Below, in pieces: positions 24,828 to 35,697 of a DNA stretch of 64,000 nt; the first letter of the stretch is position 1, and the number at the start of each line of letters is the position of its first letter. Source of the stretch: Eucalyptus grandis (taxonomy: Eukaryota; Streptophyta; Magnoliopsida; Myrtales; Myrtaceae); the NCBI RefSeq assembly GCF_016545825.1, contig NC_052614.1, positions 9,814,559 through 9,878,558 on the forward strand, written 5' to 3'. The notes below the pieces were generated by a model. That model was not told the DNA's origin, did no database searches, and saw nothing but the letters and a program-made list of their open reading frames with translations. The position numbers and the translations under genes are program-made.

Positions 24828-25774
24828 GGGATAAGTACACTAATGGTGCTATAAGTTGTGTACGGCGCTTACTTTGGTGCCAAAAGTTTCCGTCGGATCA
24901 CTTAAGTGCCAAAAAATTGAAAACGCTCACTTTAGTGCCAACTCCGACGAAATTGGCCGGAAATCCGACATGGCCTTTTTTATTAATTTTTGACGCCGAC
25001 GTGGCTCGTCGGAGAGTTGAGTCAGCATCCAAATACCAAAACGACGCCGTTTGGTGTCTCCCCCAATTCAAAACCCTAATCTCCAACCGTCGTCGTCGTC
25101 CTCAACGGTCCTTGCGCTTGGCGGCCACGGCTTCGACCCCGACCTCGACCCCAACCCCGACGATGGCCACTCAACGGCAGCGGCCCGACCTCAACCCCAA
25201 CCCCGACCCGACAATGGCCACTCGGCGGCCGTAGCTCCAACCCCGACCTCGACCCCGACCGCGACGATGGCCACTCGACGGCCGCGGCTCAAACCCCGAC
25301 CCCGACCCCGACGATGGCGACTCGACGGCCGTAGCTTCGACCCCGACCTCGACCTCGATGATGGCCACTCGGCGGCCGCAACTTCGACCCCGACTCCGAC
25401 CCCAACCCCGACGACGGCCACAACTTCAACCCCGTCGAAACCCTAATTTCTTCCCCGTGTAAGCTAAATAGTGTCGTTTCCATGAAGCCATCCACGTAGG
25501 ACGGCAAAACGACGTCGTTTTCTTAAGGAGGACCGAAAACGACGTCGTTTTCTTAAGGTGGACCGAAAACGACGTCATTTAAAGGCTTATCGATTTTATT
25601 TTTTTAAAAAAATCATTTTTGCTGGAATCTTTCGCCGAAGGCCGGAATCTTTCGCCAGTGGCACCAAAGTGAGCGTTTTTCCTCCAATTTGGCACTTTAA
25701 GTGATCCGACGGAAACTTTTGGCACCAAAGTGAGCGCCGTACATAACTTATGGCACAATTAGTGTACTTATCCC
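24828..25774. mobile_element. MULE-like element, about 85-bp TIRs, 9-bp target duplication
   Basis: The left end GGGATAAGTACACTAATGG and the inverted right end GGGATAAGTACACTAATTG continue as matching inverted repeats for about 85 bp through ACGGCGCTTACTTTGG and CCGTCGGATCACTTAA. The flanks CGTGTTAGG at 24819-24827 and 25775-25783 are identical 9-mers. No transposase is present; the interior has a GC-rich minisatellite and the motif AAACGACGTCGTTTT repeated. Its target lies over the right-hand duplication of the SINE at 24576-24824, so it inserted after the SINE. Confidence 0.88.
25130..25435. repeat. GC-rich minisatellite inside the MULE-like element
   Basis: Short units built from CGACCCCGACC, CGACGATGGCCACTC and GGCGGCCG repeat several times with variation. 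Long open frames on both strands (Pro/Thr-rich or Gly/Val-rich) are a result of this composition and are not proposed as genes. Confidence 0.75.
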
Positions 25775-25783
25775 CGTGTTAGG

Positions 25784-26156
25784 TGTGTTATGATCGTGTT
25801 TTGTGCATAATTAATGTCGATCCGTCTTCACATGTAACATCTTGACTGTGATTGTACATACCAAATAATTGAATTAATTATGGTGAAATATGTTTTAATT
25901 CAAGTCAATTCATGTTGACATCTAAAATTAGATGTGTCATACAGTTTGTACTTGGATTTTCTCTCTATAATGCGGGTTTCACCTCATGTTGTGAAAACGA
26001 GCCTTGTTCAAATTATTAACCGAGCCTATTCGTCGACTAATTACTTTTAATTTATATTAATGACATTCCCTCCACTGATGAAAAGTAAAGTATTTAAATT
26101 TATGAGAAAACTATATACATAATCCTACATGCCAATATCTGGATTTTATGAGCCAA

Positions 26157-26200
<44 letters not shown>

Positions 26201-26225
26201 AGTTGAGTTTAAAACGATATGTGAG
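25784..26225. repeat. Intergenic with GA microsatellite
   Basis: AT-rich DNA without a gene. An uninterrupted AG repeat of about 37 bp is at 26159-26195. Confidence 0.8.
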
Positions 26226-26482
26226 TTGCGCAATATTAGTAAAGTCCAGAGTAGAAGGGCCCGCAACCAAGTTAACTAATTATTATTTTTGGGACTTCAT
26301 ATCTTCTCTTCACGTGTATCGACTTAGATGATTCATGGGAGATGTGTTACTTCTTATACCATTAAACTTTTTGATGTACCAAAACAATTATCACGATGAA
26401 CAATCGAGAACACAAATTATGATCAGCTGGAAAAATTCAGGTACTTTACCTTCCAATGTGGAGGGAATGTCATTAGTATAAA

Positions 26483-27604
26483 GGGAAAAAGCCACGAAAA
26501 ACCCTGAACTTTGCCCAAAGTGACACATTTACCCCAAACTTTTTTATGACGTGAAATACCACAAATTTTGCCAATCGTGACACATTTACCCCAAACTTTT
26601 TTTTTTTTTTTTTGTGACACGAAAAATCCTGAACTTTCGTTATGTGACACATTTACCCCAAAATTAGAGGGCATTTTGGTCTTTTCATTTTTTAAAAATT
26701 TTTTAAAATTTTTTTACTTTTAAATTTTTTTTCCTTCTCTCTTTCCTCCGCCGGCCGGCCGGGCGAAGGGAGCCGGCGTCCGGCGAGGGCTGCCCTCGCC
26801 GGCGTCGGACGAGGGTCACCCTCGCCGCCTCGGCTTGGGCGGCTCGCCGGCGTCGGGCGAGGGCCGCCCGCTCGCGCGTCGGGCGAGGGGTGCCTCGCTA
26901 GATCCGGCCAAGGCCGCCCTCGCCCGACGCCGGCGAGGGCCGCCTTGCTCGCGTGCCGGGCGAGGACGGCCCCGGCTCGCGCGGGCGAGGGTGTCCCCGC
27001 CTCGCCAAATTTGGCAAGGGCCGCCCTCGCCCGTCGCCGGCGAGGGCCGCCTTGGCTGCGTCGGGCGAGGGTGTCCGCCTCGGATCGGGCGAGGGCCGTC
27101 CTCGCCCGTCGCCGGCGAGGGCCGCCCCTGCGTCGGGCGAGGGTGTCCTCGCTCGCCGGATCTCGGCGAGGGCCGCCCTCGCCCGACACCGGCGATGGCC
27201 GCCCTCGCTGCGTCGGGCGAGGGCCGTCTCCCGACACCGGCGATGGCCGCCCTCGCTGCGTCGGGCGAGGTGTGTCCCCTCGCCGGATCCTGGGAGGGCC
27301 GTCCTCGCCCGACGCCGGCGAGGACCGCCCTCGCCTTCGTCGGCGAGGGTGTCCCCGCCTCGCCCAACACCGGCGAGGTCGCCGGACGCCGGCTTCCCTC
27401 CGTCGGCTCCACCATGGCCGGCGGAGGGAAGAAGAAGAAAAAAAAAAAGGAAAAAGGAAAAAACAGAATAAAAAGACAAAAATGCCCTTGATGGGGTAAA
27501 TGTGTCACGGTTTGGAAAGTTTGGGGTTTTTCACGTCACAAAAAAAAGTTTGGGGTAAATGTGTCACTTTGGGCAAAGCTCAGGATTTTTCGTAGCTTTT
27601 TCCC
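26483..27604. mobile_element. MULE-like element with 9-bp target duplication and an empty-site paralogue
   Basis: The ends are GGGAAAAAGCCACGAAAAAC and, inverted, GGGAAAAAGCTACGAAAAAT. The inverted repeats continue for well over 100 bp with several copies of an ACACATTTACCCCAAAC-type motif on each side. TAGTATAAA flanks both sides (26474-26482, 27605-27613). In unit 2 the same host sequence runs uninterrupted as GTCATTAGTATAAAATTGAG (29540-29558). The interior is a GC-rich tandem array bounded by pyrimidine-rich and purine-rich arms. No transposase ORF: the long open frames at 26692-27508 are periodic GC-rich sequence. Confidence 0.92.
26755..27405. repeat. GC-rich imperfect tandem repeat inside the MULE-like element
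   Basis: The phrase GGCGAGGGCCGCCCTCGCC and variants repeat every 60 to 70 bp, with local dyad symmetry in each unit. The array is open in several frames on both strands, which explains the Arg/Gly/Pro/Ala-rich ORFs. Confidence 0.85.
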
Positions 27605-27975
27605 TAGTATAAATTGAGTGTTAAGTATCTATTGAGGAATGCCTTTTTTCTTTTTAATTTTCGTCGACACAATAAATTGAGTGTTATATCTATTTCAGAA
27701 GTGAAGATAGCATGAGTCTTTCAATATAGAGCAAACATGACCTTTTTTCAATATCAAATTTTAATTTATATTAGTCCACTCTATAATCCAATTATAAACT
27801 AATTCATAATATTAAAAAAAAAAAAAAAAAACTATCTAGGTCAAGCAAAGTGAATTTAGAGTTTGTCATTCCTAGAGTTTGTATAAGAATTTGTGATTTT
27901 TATTCGAACTCGACGCGAATCTCATGAGCTTCAGAAAAATTAAATTCACTTGTTCTAATAAACCCACTCTACACC

Positions 27976-28312
27976 GTAAATGATTCGGACAGCTTTTGAC
28001 TCTCCTACCTAAACATCCAAGTTGGACCTAAGCAGATCCTTAAACTGCTCCATCCTAAAATTGTCATCCCAGGGTGTCTCCCCCACAATCCATTTACAGG
28101 GAAGTGAGGGGAGAAACACGAGATAAAGACCCCACTGGGCTCTCTGGCCATAGGGTTACTAACCCTGGGATCCCGTCTGGAGGGAGGTCACTGTCTTCTC
28201 CTAGCATATTAGGCTGGTAAACCCCCAATGAAGGGTCCTGGAGGAGGGCAACAGGTTGGCCGGCCGGTAAATGATTCGGACAGCTTTTGACTCTCCTACC
28301 TAAACATCCAAG
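27976..28312. repeat. 46-bp exact direct repeat flanking a 245-bp insert
   Basis: The 46-bp sequence beginning GTAAATGATTCGGACAGC occurs identically at 27976-28021 and 28267-28312. Units 2 and 3 have it once and lack the intervening 245 bp (28022-28266). The insert has no inverted ends that I can see and no recognisable coding content. Origin is unknown: an insertion with an unusually long duplication, or a tandem duplication followed by replacement. Confidence 0.75.
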
Positions 28313-28534
28313 CCGATGTAAAGAAACACGTTCCCCTTGGAGAAAGTGGGTCCCGTTCTATGACAACTCCCCAGGATGAACGGACTGATTTCGATGGAGC
28401 CCAGTAATTATGTGGGCCTATATACCAAGTGATTAGGTGGGCTATCATTGACCCTGGCATAGGGTCCCGTGTTCGATTGTTTGGCCCCCATGCATGATGC
28501 ATGCCGCCGACGCAACACTACTACGGTAGCTCTC

Positions 28535-28612
28535 ATAAATTCTACACCAACGTGTCCGCCCTCGACGCCTCTCCCCCTGCGTCCGCCGTGACCCGCCTGA
28601 CGGTCCCGCCTA
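28535..28612 (-). pseudogene. Short relic resembling the UGT C-terminal coding end (unit 1)
   Basis: On the minus strand the bases align with the UGT segment that encodes the helix RRVMVEPEGEELRA. The shared skeleton is CGGGTCA, then GGAGAGG and GGGCG. About three quarters of some 54 positions agree with copy A by eye. Read in the UGT frame it gives RRVTADAGGEASRAD. The stretch is too short for certainty. Confidence 0.4.
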
Positions 28613-30188
28613 GACGATCCCCCGTTCAATAATTCGATAATTTTGAAATACTAAAAGCCATAATTATTGTAACGATTTTCAACCGTCATCAATTTTTAGA
28701 ATGATTTCCATCTCCCATTAATATATAACAGTTCTCTAACGATTTTATAACATTTTTAATTATTTCTTTATAAATTATTTATTATTTTATAACGGCTATA
28801 TAACGTTTTTCTTTTATCTATACTCAAAACGTTTTTAGAAAACGATGCTGATATTATCGAAACAAGAATGTTCCTATTCTAATTACATAACTTTCTTTCC
28901 TCCTTTTTTTATTGGGTTATACACATAATATTGTCCGTGTTCCTTCTAATATGGAATACGGAATGTGGAAGAATATCTATTATATACTGAAAGGATAACT
29001 ACTAGAGCTTATCATATAGAATTTCATACTTTGAAGAGGAATTTTTTATCAAGATTCCTTTTCAAATTCGCTCCACCGTCTACCTATCTGGTTTCTAATT
29101 CCATTTTAAAGGTTACGTGTGGACAGCCCGGCGGCTCTCTCATCCTCCACCAAAGCCATCTACATTGCCTTTCACTGCCACTGTCACCATCACCGCCGTC
29201 TTCACCACCGGTGGTGCTCATTTCACACCAATGGGCACGCTGGTTTTGCTGGGGATAGAGAGAGGGAGAGGGAGGACAGTGAAAGACCGATTTTGACTAA
29301 CTAGTAAGGGTTCATTAGCAAAGTCAAAAGTAGAAGGGTCCGCAACCAAGTTAGCTAATCATTATTTTTTGGACTTCATATCTTCTCTTCGTGTGCATTG
29401 ACTTAGATGATTCATGGGGAAAATGTTATTTCTTACATTGTTAAACGTAAAAATATCACATGAGATGAACCATCAAGATCACAAATTATGATCAGCTGAA
29501 AAAATTTAGGTACTTCACTTTCCAATTGTGGAGGGAATGTCATTAGTATAAAATTGAGTGTTATACATTGGTTGAGGAATTTATTTTTGTCGAATCAATA
29601 AATTGAGTATTATATCCATTTCAGAAGTGAAGATAGCATGAGCCTTTCAATATATAGCAAACGTGAGCCTTTTTCAATATCAAATTTTAATTTATATCAG
29701 TCCACTCTATAATCCAATTATAAACTAATTCACAATATATATAAAATAAAATAAAAAAAGTATATCTGGGTTAAGTAGAGTGAATTTAGAGTTTGTATAA
29801 GAATTTGTGATTTTTAGTGGAACTCGACGAGAATCTCATGAACTTCGGAAAAATTAAATTCTCTTGATCTAATAAACTCGCTCTGCATTATAAATGATCC
29901 GGACAGCTTTTGACTCTCCTACCGAATAATCCAGACCGAAATAAAGGAGCACGTGCCGCTTGCAGAAAGTGGGGCCCGTTCTATGACAACTCCCCAAGAT
30001 GAACGGCCCGATTTCGATGGAGCCGAGTAATTATGTGGACCCATATGCCGAGTATTTACGTGGGGCTATGATTGAACCTTTTATAGGATCTTCTGTTCGA
30101 TTGTTTGGCCAGATGCGCAACAAAAGGCTCTCCCATCTGAAGCGGCGAAGTCGCGGAGGACCAATTGAACTCATCCACGTCAGGGTTC

Positions 30189-30497
30189 ATGGCCGCCCCC
30201 CACGACTCCGCGATCACTATCGAAGCTAATATCATCAGGAAGGGTCAGAATCTCATGATGGGCGCGGCAGTGGCCGCGATTCCCAGGCGGGTTATTGGGC
30301 ATCCGGCTATTATCGTGTCTGAAATCGGGGACCAGGTTCTTCCGAGCCCCCGCCGGGCGCCGGGCGCCGGGGGCGGGGGCGGGGGACAAGGAGCTCGTCG
30401 CCGCCGACAACTCCAACTTCATGAAGAAGGCATTTCATTGGTGAGAAACGCCGCCAAACGACCCGAGGGAGGGGGGCAACCCGCTACTGTGACCTGA
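30189..30497 (+). other. GC-rich open frame of unknown meaning
   Basis: A 102-codon frame starts at ATG 30189 (MAAPHDSAITIEAN) and ends at TGA 30495. The GC-rich stretch stands out from its AT-rich surroundings, contains a Gly/Arg run near 30350-30390 and is also open on the other strand. No domain is recognised. It occupies the end of unit 2, where units 1 and 3 have other sequence. It may be a captured gene fragment. Confidence 0.2.
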
Positions 30498-30629
30498 CAA
30501 TTTATTCTTATTCATGGCAGTGGCATCAAAGAAATCCCCCAATCACACTCAATCCCCAATCCAATCCGCCTTGAAGTGAAGCAGAAAGCAGAGGATAAAT
30601 ATATTATAAGGGACAAAATTTTGGGGTTT

Positions 30630-31095
30630 TGTTGGCTTTTTTTCTGAAAAAAAAAAATTACTTTTTTATTCTTAAGAACTACTCAAGAATCAAGCAATTT
30701 TTTGTTTTTCTTTTTTTTTGTTTTTCTTATTCTTCCTCTAGCCAGTGATGGCGAGGCCGCGACGCAGTGGCTAAGCTCCCCCAAGACCAACGAGGTAGGG
30801 GGCGCTCGTTTGGCCTATGATTGCCCAGAGGCCAACAAGGTAGAGGGCTCTTGTTTGGCCGGCAATCGTCCAGAGGTAGAAAAAGAAGAGGAGGAGGGAA
30901 AAAGAAAAAAGAAAAAAGAAAAACAATAAAAATGTAAAATAAAAAAATTTAAAAAATAAAAAAATTTGAAAATCATACCAAACGTATTTTTATTTCAAGA
31001 GTAAATACTTTATATAATTACCAAACGCTTTCGAATACGTAGAAACTTGTCCAATATATATATTAATAACTATTTTTTAGTAAAAATTATTCTCA
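30630..31095. mobile_element. Probable hAT-like element with GC-rich core, ends decayed
   Basis: T-rich DNA (30695-30740), a GC-rich core (30741-30880, GCGAGGCC, TTGGCC repeats) and a purine-rich arm (30881-30925, GAAGAGGAGGAGG) reproduce the interior of the elements at 14666 and 17432. The flanks include ATACCAAACGTATTT and ACCAAACGC, similar to the subterminal parts of the element at 17432. I could not fix the ends or a target duplication. Confidence 0.45.
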
Positions 31096-31467
31096 TAAAT
31101 AGAATGATTATCAAATAGACTTGAACTCGAGGTGAATCCCATGAACCTTGGAAAAATTAATCTACTTGATCTAATAAAGTCACTCACACCGCAGATGATC
31201 CGGACAGCTTTTGACTCTCCTACCTAATTACCAAGCCGAAATAAAGGAGCACGTACCGCTTGGAGAAAGTGGGGCCCGTTCTATGACAACTTCCCCAAGA
31301 TGACCGGACCAATTTCGATGAAGCCGAGTAATTACGTGGGCCCCGATTGAACCTTACTTACATAGGATCTTCTTCCTGTGTTCGAATATTTGGCCCTAAT
31401 GCACGATGCATTGCCGCCGACGTTGCACCACTACAGACTACAGTAGCTCTCATAAATTCTACGCCAA

Positions 31468-31545
31468 CGCGTCCGCCCTCGACGTCTCTCCCTCTGCGTC
31501 CGCCGTGACCCACCCGTTCGTCCCGTCTCGATGGTCCCCTCTTGG
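31468..31545 (-). pseudogene. Short relic resembling the UGT C-terminal coding end (unit 3)
   Basis: Counterpart of 28535-28612 in the third unit, with GCGTCCGCCCTCGAC and CTCTCCCTC matching the UGT 3' coding end (GCGTTTGCCCTCAAC, CTCTCCCTC) slightly better than unit 1 does. In the UGT frame it contains a stop. It is too short to be called with certainty. Confidence 0.4.
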
Positions 31546-32657
31546 ATATTAAAAGCCCTAATTATTATAACGATTTGCTACCATCTTGGATATTAGAAGC
31601 CCTAATTATTATAAAGATTTGCTACCACCATCAATTTTTTGTAACGGTTTCGTCTGTCATTAATATATGACAGTTTTCTTTTACCTATAAATTGTTACTC
31701 CAAACGTATTTAAAAGGTAATGCCAATATTATCAAGACAAGAATATTCCCGTCCTCGTTACATAACTTTCTTTATTTTCCTTACTGGATTATACACATAA
31801 CATTATTCGTGTTCTGTTTAATAATAACCGTTAGAGCCTATGGCATAGAATTTCATACTCTAAGGAGGAATTTTCTATCAAAATTCCTTTTTAAATTTGC
31901 TCCACCATTTTTTTATCTGGTTGCTAATTCTATTTTAATAGTTACATGTGAACAGTCCCGTGGCTTCGGGCTTCCTCATCCTCCACCGAAGCCGCCTACG
32001 TTGCCTTTCACAGCCACCGCCACCGCCATCGTTACCACCGGCGGTGCTCATTTCGCACCAATGGGCCCACTCGTTTTGTTGTGGACAGAGAGTGGGAGAG
32101 GGAGGATAGTGAAAGACCAATTTTGATAGTGAAGAAGTTGCTGTGGGAAAATGGGCCAAGAATTACGAAACGAGCTTGTGATTTGGGCTTAACAAATGCC
32201 TGGCCAATTAGGAACGATAAGGCCCAAGAAAACGAGCTTGTGATTTTCAATTGTAAGGGTTCATTATTTGCCTGATCGGCATTTTATGATAACTTGAGTA
32301 TGGAATACGAATTCATTTGCAATTTAATGATGAAATGATAGACAGTTGTAGGATCGTGTATATAAAACTTCTTAAGTGCATTCATTTCTTAATCATCATC
32401 AGCTGTTAAGAATCTTGTAATTCGCACTTCACACCATTACGATGTAGAATGAAAATCTTATACATCCTAATTAACAGTGCACCAAAGACAAAGTTCAATG
32501 ATCAACTTAATCTTGAACCTAAGAAATTAAAGTTCAAAACTAAAGTCACGATTGAAATTTCAATACTTTTCTTTTTCTAGTGGTACATTCAATGTATGTA
32601 GTCTTTTAAATGTTTAATCATTGAACCACATATTTATCTAATAACTTAAATTTTCAA

Positions 32658-35600
32658 GAGTAAAAGCCACCAAAAACCCCCAAAATTTTCCCACTATAAT
32701 ACATTTACCCCAATTTTTTTTGTGACACAAAAAACCCCAAACTTGTACTCATGCAACACATTTAACCCAAAACTATGTACAATGTGACATATTTATCCCC
32801 AAATTTGTTTTTTTGTCACACATAAAACTCCAAACTTTTTTTCGGTGATATCAAAAAACCCCAAATTTGTAACTTTATGACATATTTATCTAAAAAATTT
32901 GGTGTCACAAAAAAAAAAGTTTGGGGTTTTTAGTGTCTATTGATACTTGAATTTTGAATATTTTACTTACTTGTTCGTCATATAAAAATTTTAAAATTAC
33001 ATTAAGCATTTCATAACATTGCATTTATGTAACAATAATATTTAGGACTAAACTTATCCAATTTAAATTTTTCTTAAAAATTTTTTTCTAAAAATAGAAA
33101 ATAAAAAAGAGAGAATTAAAAAAATATTAATAAAACAAAATAATTTGGTTGCGGAGGGAGATTTTGAAAGATTTTAAATTTTGAATAATTGAGCATTTTT
33201 CTTGTTGAATGTATCCCCTCTTTTCGGAAGATAAATGGTTGAGTGAATATATGCAATTATCTTGAAAAATCTTCACTTGCAAAACAAACTCTTTTCTCTG
33301 TAAATAGAGAGTGAAAGGGTCTTGAGAGGAGAGCTTTGTGGAAGGGGAAAAAAAGTGAGGAGAAATTTGCGAAAGTGCTCGTGAGGCTTCGTTTAAGGGG
33401 AATGAGAGAAGGCGAGAGAGAGAGAGAAATTTGCAGAGTGTTCATGAGTGACACGGAGAGAGAATGAGAGAAGGAAAGAAGGCGAGAGAGAGAGAGAAAT
33501 TTGCAGCCAAAAGCAACGAGACTCCTAGCATGTTGCAACCTCCCCTTTGCGGCCACCAATTTCCTAGCACAACTCGTAACTCCGGCGAGCTACTGTTCTC
33601 TGCTCAGCATGGCCCGATTCTGGTGAAGACCCTTTTGGCCACGCCAACGAGTTTCCTAGCGTTCTTACATTCCCATTTGACACACCAATCGTGCCTCCAA
33701 TCATCGTGACCGAATTTATTCTTGCGCTTCCAATTGCTGCGCCATGCGTTCTCGAAGCTCACACCGACATGAACATCATCTTCCTCGATAGCCCTGACCA
33801 ATGCTGTGCAACATCCTCAAGCCATCCAAGCGAGATCTTGATCATGCCCAGATGGTTCTAGGTTCTCAGTTTGCCTCAGCATTGTGTTTTGCCACACTTG
33901 CCGAGCCGACTAGCCATACCAGTCCACGACGACTTCGCACCAGTTAAACCGGCGAGTTCTAGCTCAGTCCCGACGTTCCTGCAGTGACTTTACTCGTTGC
34001 AACATTTCTAGTGTAGTCTTTCGACATACCCTGCACATCCAGCCACATTGCAGCTCTTCATTTGCGATAACACCATTGCCAGTTACACACATACGTCTTC
34101 CAAGTGTGTACTATTGGAACCATTTTTCTTGTGCAGGTTACTTGGCGTTTGAGAAGGTCCACCTTGATGTCTTGTATTCTCAGCAGAATTCTCACGTCAA
34201 TTGTGAATTCAGCAGTGTGAGCTTGGCATCATTCCTTGCTAGTCCAATTCTCGGAGATAATTTTTCCGAGTTAGGTAATCTCTTTAACCGAATTTAATTT
34301 AGTTATTTTTTTACTTAGTTTACAATTATTTATTTCTAGTCGTGATTGGGGATTTTGTTGGACATTATTTGATTAAGAAGATCGTCATGTCAAGGATCAC
34401 AATGATTAGAAATACTAAGCCGAGAGACGTCAAATTATATTTTTATTATTGTGATTTTCTATCTTGAGTCAAGGTGAATTATCTTTTATGTGGCTAATTA
34501 CATTTCTTGTGTTAATTTTTACAAAATTTTCTTATAAAAGTTGCATTACATAAAATGTCAAATTGCGTTTCATGTTAGAATTGCCTTCTTAGGATAATAT
34601 AGGAATGTAGGAAATTTCATGGTTAAGATAGATTTAGTTATTCCTTAGTTTAGATAATAACATAATAAATATGGAGTAACTTCTTATTCTAAAAAAAGTG
34701 ACAAAAAAAATTAAAAAAAATTAAAATCATAAAAAGAACATGCATGCATATAGAAGTACCACGTCATTCATTCCATATCATGTAGCACATGCATATTTAG
34801 GATCATGTAGATTAGATTGCATACGTTATGATGGTTCAAGTTACGTCATATGAACTGCATCTCACATGTTATTAGAGTAAAAATCCTTGCATATTAAATT
34901 TAGATTAAGGCTGCACATAATTAACATTTTAAAAAATAAAAAAAGTTAGGTATTATATCATTTAAAAATCATGTTTAGGGCGTGTTTTTTTAATTAATGT
35001 TTTGTGTTTTTTTTTAAGAAAATAAACCTTAATAAAGTCGTAGTTTGTTCTACCTAAGGTTAGTCATAATTTATTTTACAATTTATCACTTGGGTTTGTT
35101 GAATGTTATTTTATTGATTGCGCACCCTCATAACTAGCCTTTGCTTGTTAGTGGTTTAGGTTAAAAATGAATCAAGATTGCTTTCAAAATATTTTTGAAA
35201 TTAAAATGAAAATGTAGCGAAAGGGCATTACATTAATCTAGTGTAACCATATTCCCGAACCAATTAAATCTCTAGTTCGCAAAAGTAAAGTATTTTCCCA
35301 TACTTTACTTAGGTTTCTAATAGATCCTAATCAATTAGTGGTGGCTCCAAAATGAGTAAAATTGCTTGTTTAAATGGATAATTTTTTTAGTGTCGAGTTG
35401 CGATTGGCAGGACATGGAAGGGTTCGTGCTAAGTCTTCAAGCTTAGTAATCTTTTAGCTTTCTTTTGTATAATTCACCTTCGGGAAGGTCAGGGCAATGT
35501 CACAAAAAATATTTGGGATAAATGTGTCACACAAGCAAAAATGTTGTGTTTTTGGTGCTCATAGAAAAAAATTTGGGATAAATATGTCACAATGAGCAAA

Positions 35601-35688
35601 CTATGGGTTTTTGTGTTAGAAAAAATAGTTTATAATAAATGTGTCGCTCCATTCAAAGTTTAAAAAGGTTTTTTGTCACTTTTTTCCC
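32658..35688. mobile_element. MULE-like element with a solo LTR nested inside
   Basis: The left arm (32658-32937, GAGTAAAAGCCACCAAAAACC, then repeats of ACACATTTAMCCC) and the right arm (35497-35688, ending GTCACTTTTTTCCC) are inverted repeats of the same type as in the element at 26483. The flanks AATTTTCAA (32649-32657) and AATTTTTAA (35689-35697) match at eight of nine positions. The paralogous block at about 10870-10880 is empty (ATGGCTTGATTTCTTAAAAC). The central 2.56 kb is an LTR, so the original MULE was about 470 bp. Confidence 0.78.
32938..35496 (+). mobile_element. Solo LTR related to the Tat-type LTR at 6470-9291
   Basis: It begins TATTGATAC as the other LTR begins TATTGACAC. Near the 3' end it shares TTGATTGCGCACCC, TTGTTAGTGG, AGGTTTCTAATAGATCC and AGTGGTGGCTCC with 8900-9147. 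It sits inside the MULE arms with a possible 5-bp duplication, GTGTC (32933-32937) and ATGTC (35497-35501). There is no internal coding region, so it is a solo LTR left by recombination. Open frames within it are not gene-like. Confidence 0.65.
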
Positions 35689-35697
35689 AATTTTTAA

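Larger units (their letters stand above)
26226..32140. repeat. Triplicated block (three diverged copies)
   Basis: Unit 1 (about 26226-29300), unit 2 (about 29320-30165) and unit 3 (about 31090-32140) share ordered segments: TAGAAGGGCCCGCAACCAAG / TAGAAGGGTCCGCAACC (units 1, 2); GGACAGCTTTTGACTCTCC (28280, 29901, 31200, and a fourth copy at 27989); CCGTTCTATGACAACT (all three); the GCCGCCGACG to TCCGCCGTGACCC segment (28500-28590 and 31410-31510); and a 300-bp segment with GAATTTCATACT (29020 and 31848). Unit 1 carries a MULE that unit 2 lacks. No intact gene lies in any unit. Confidence 0.7.

Noticed and set aside
25051..25507. Pro/Thr-rich and Gly/Val-rich open frames
   Set aside because: Produced by the minisatellite in the MULE at 24828-25774; no domain, open on both strands.
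26692..27508. Several long Arg/Gly/Pro-rich open frames on both strands
   Set aside because: They lie in a GC-rich tandem repeat inside a MULE. Being open in many frames at once is a composition effect.
33257..34297. ORFs in the middle of the 32.6-35.7 kb element as captured gene fragments
   Set aside because: The stretch is best explained as a solo LTR; no protein similarity is visible.
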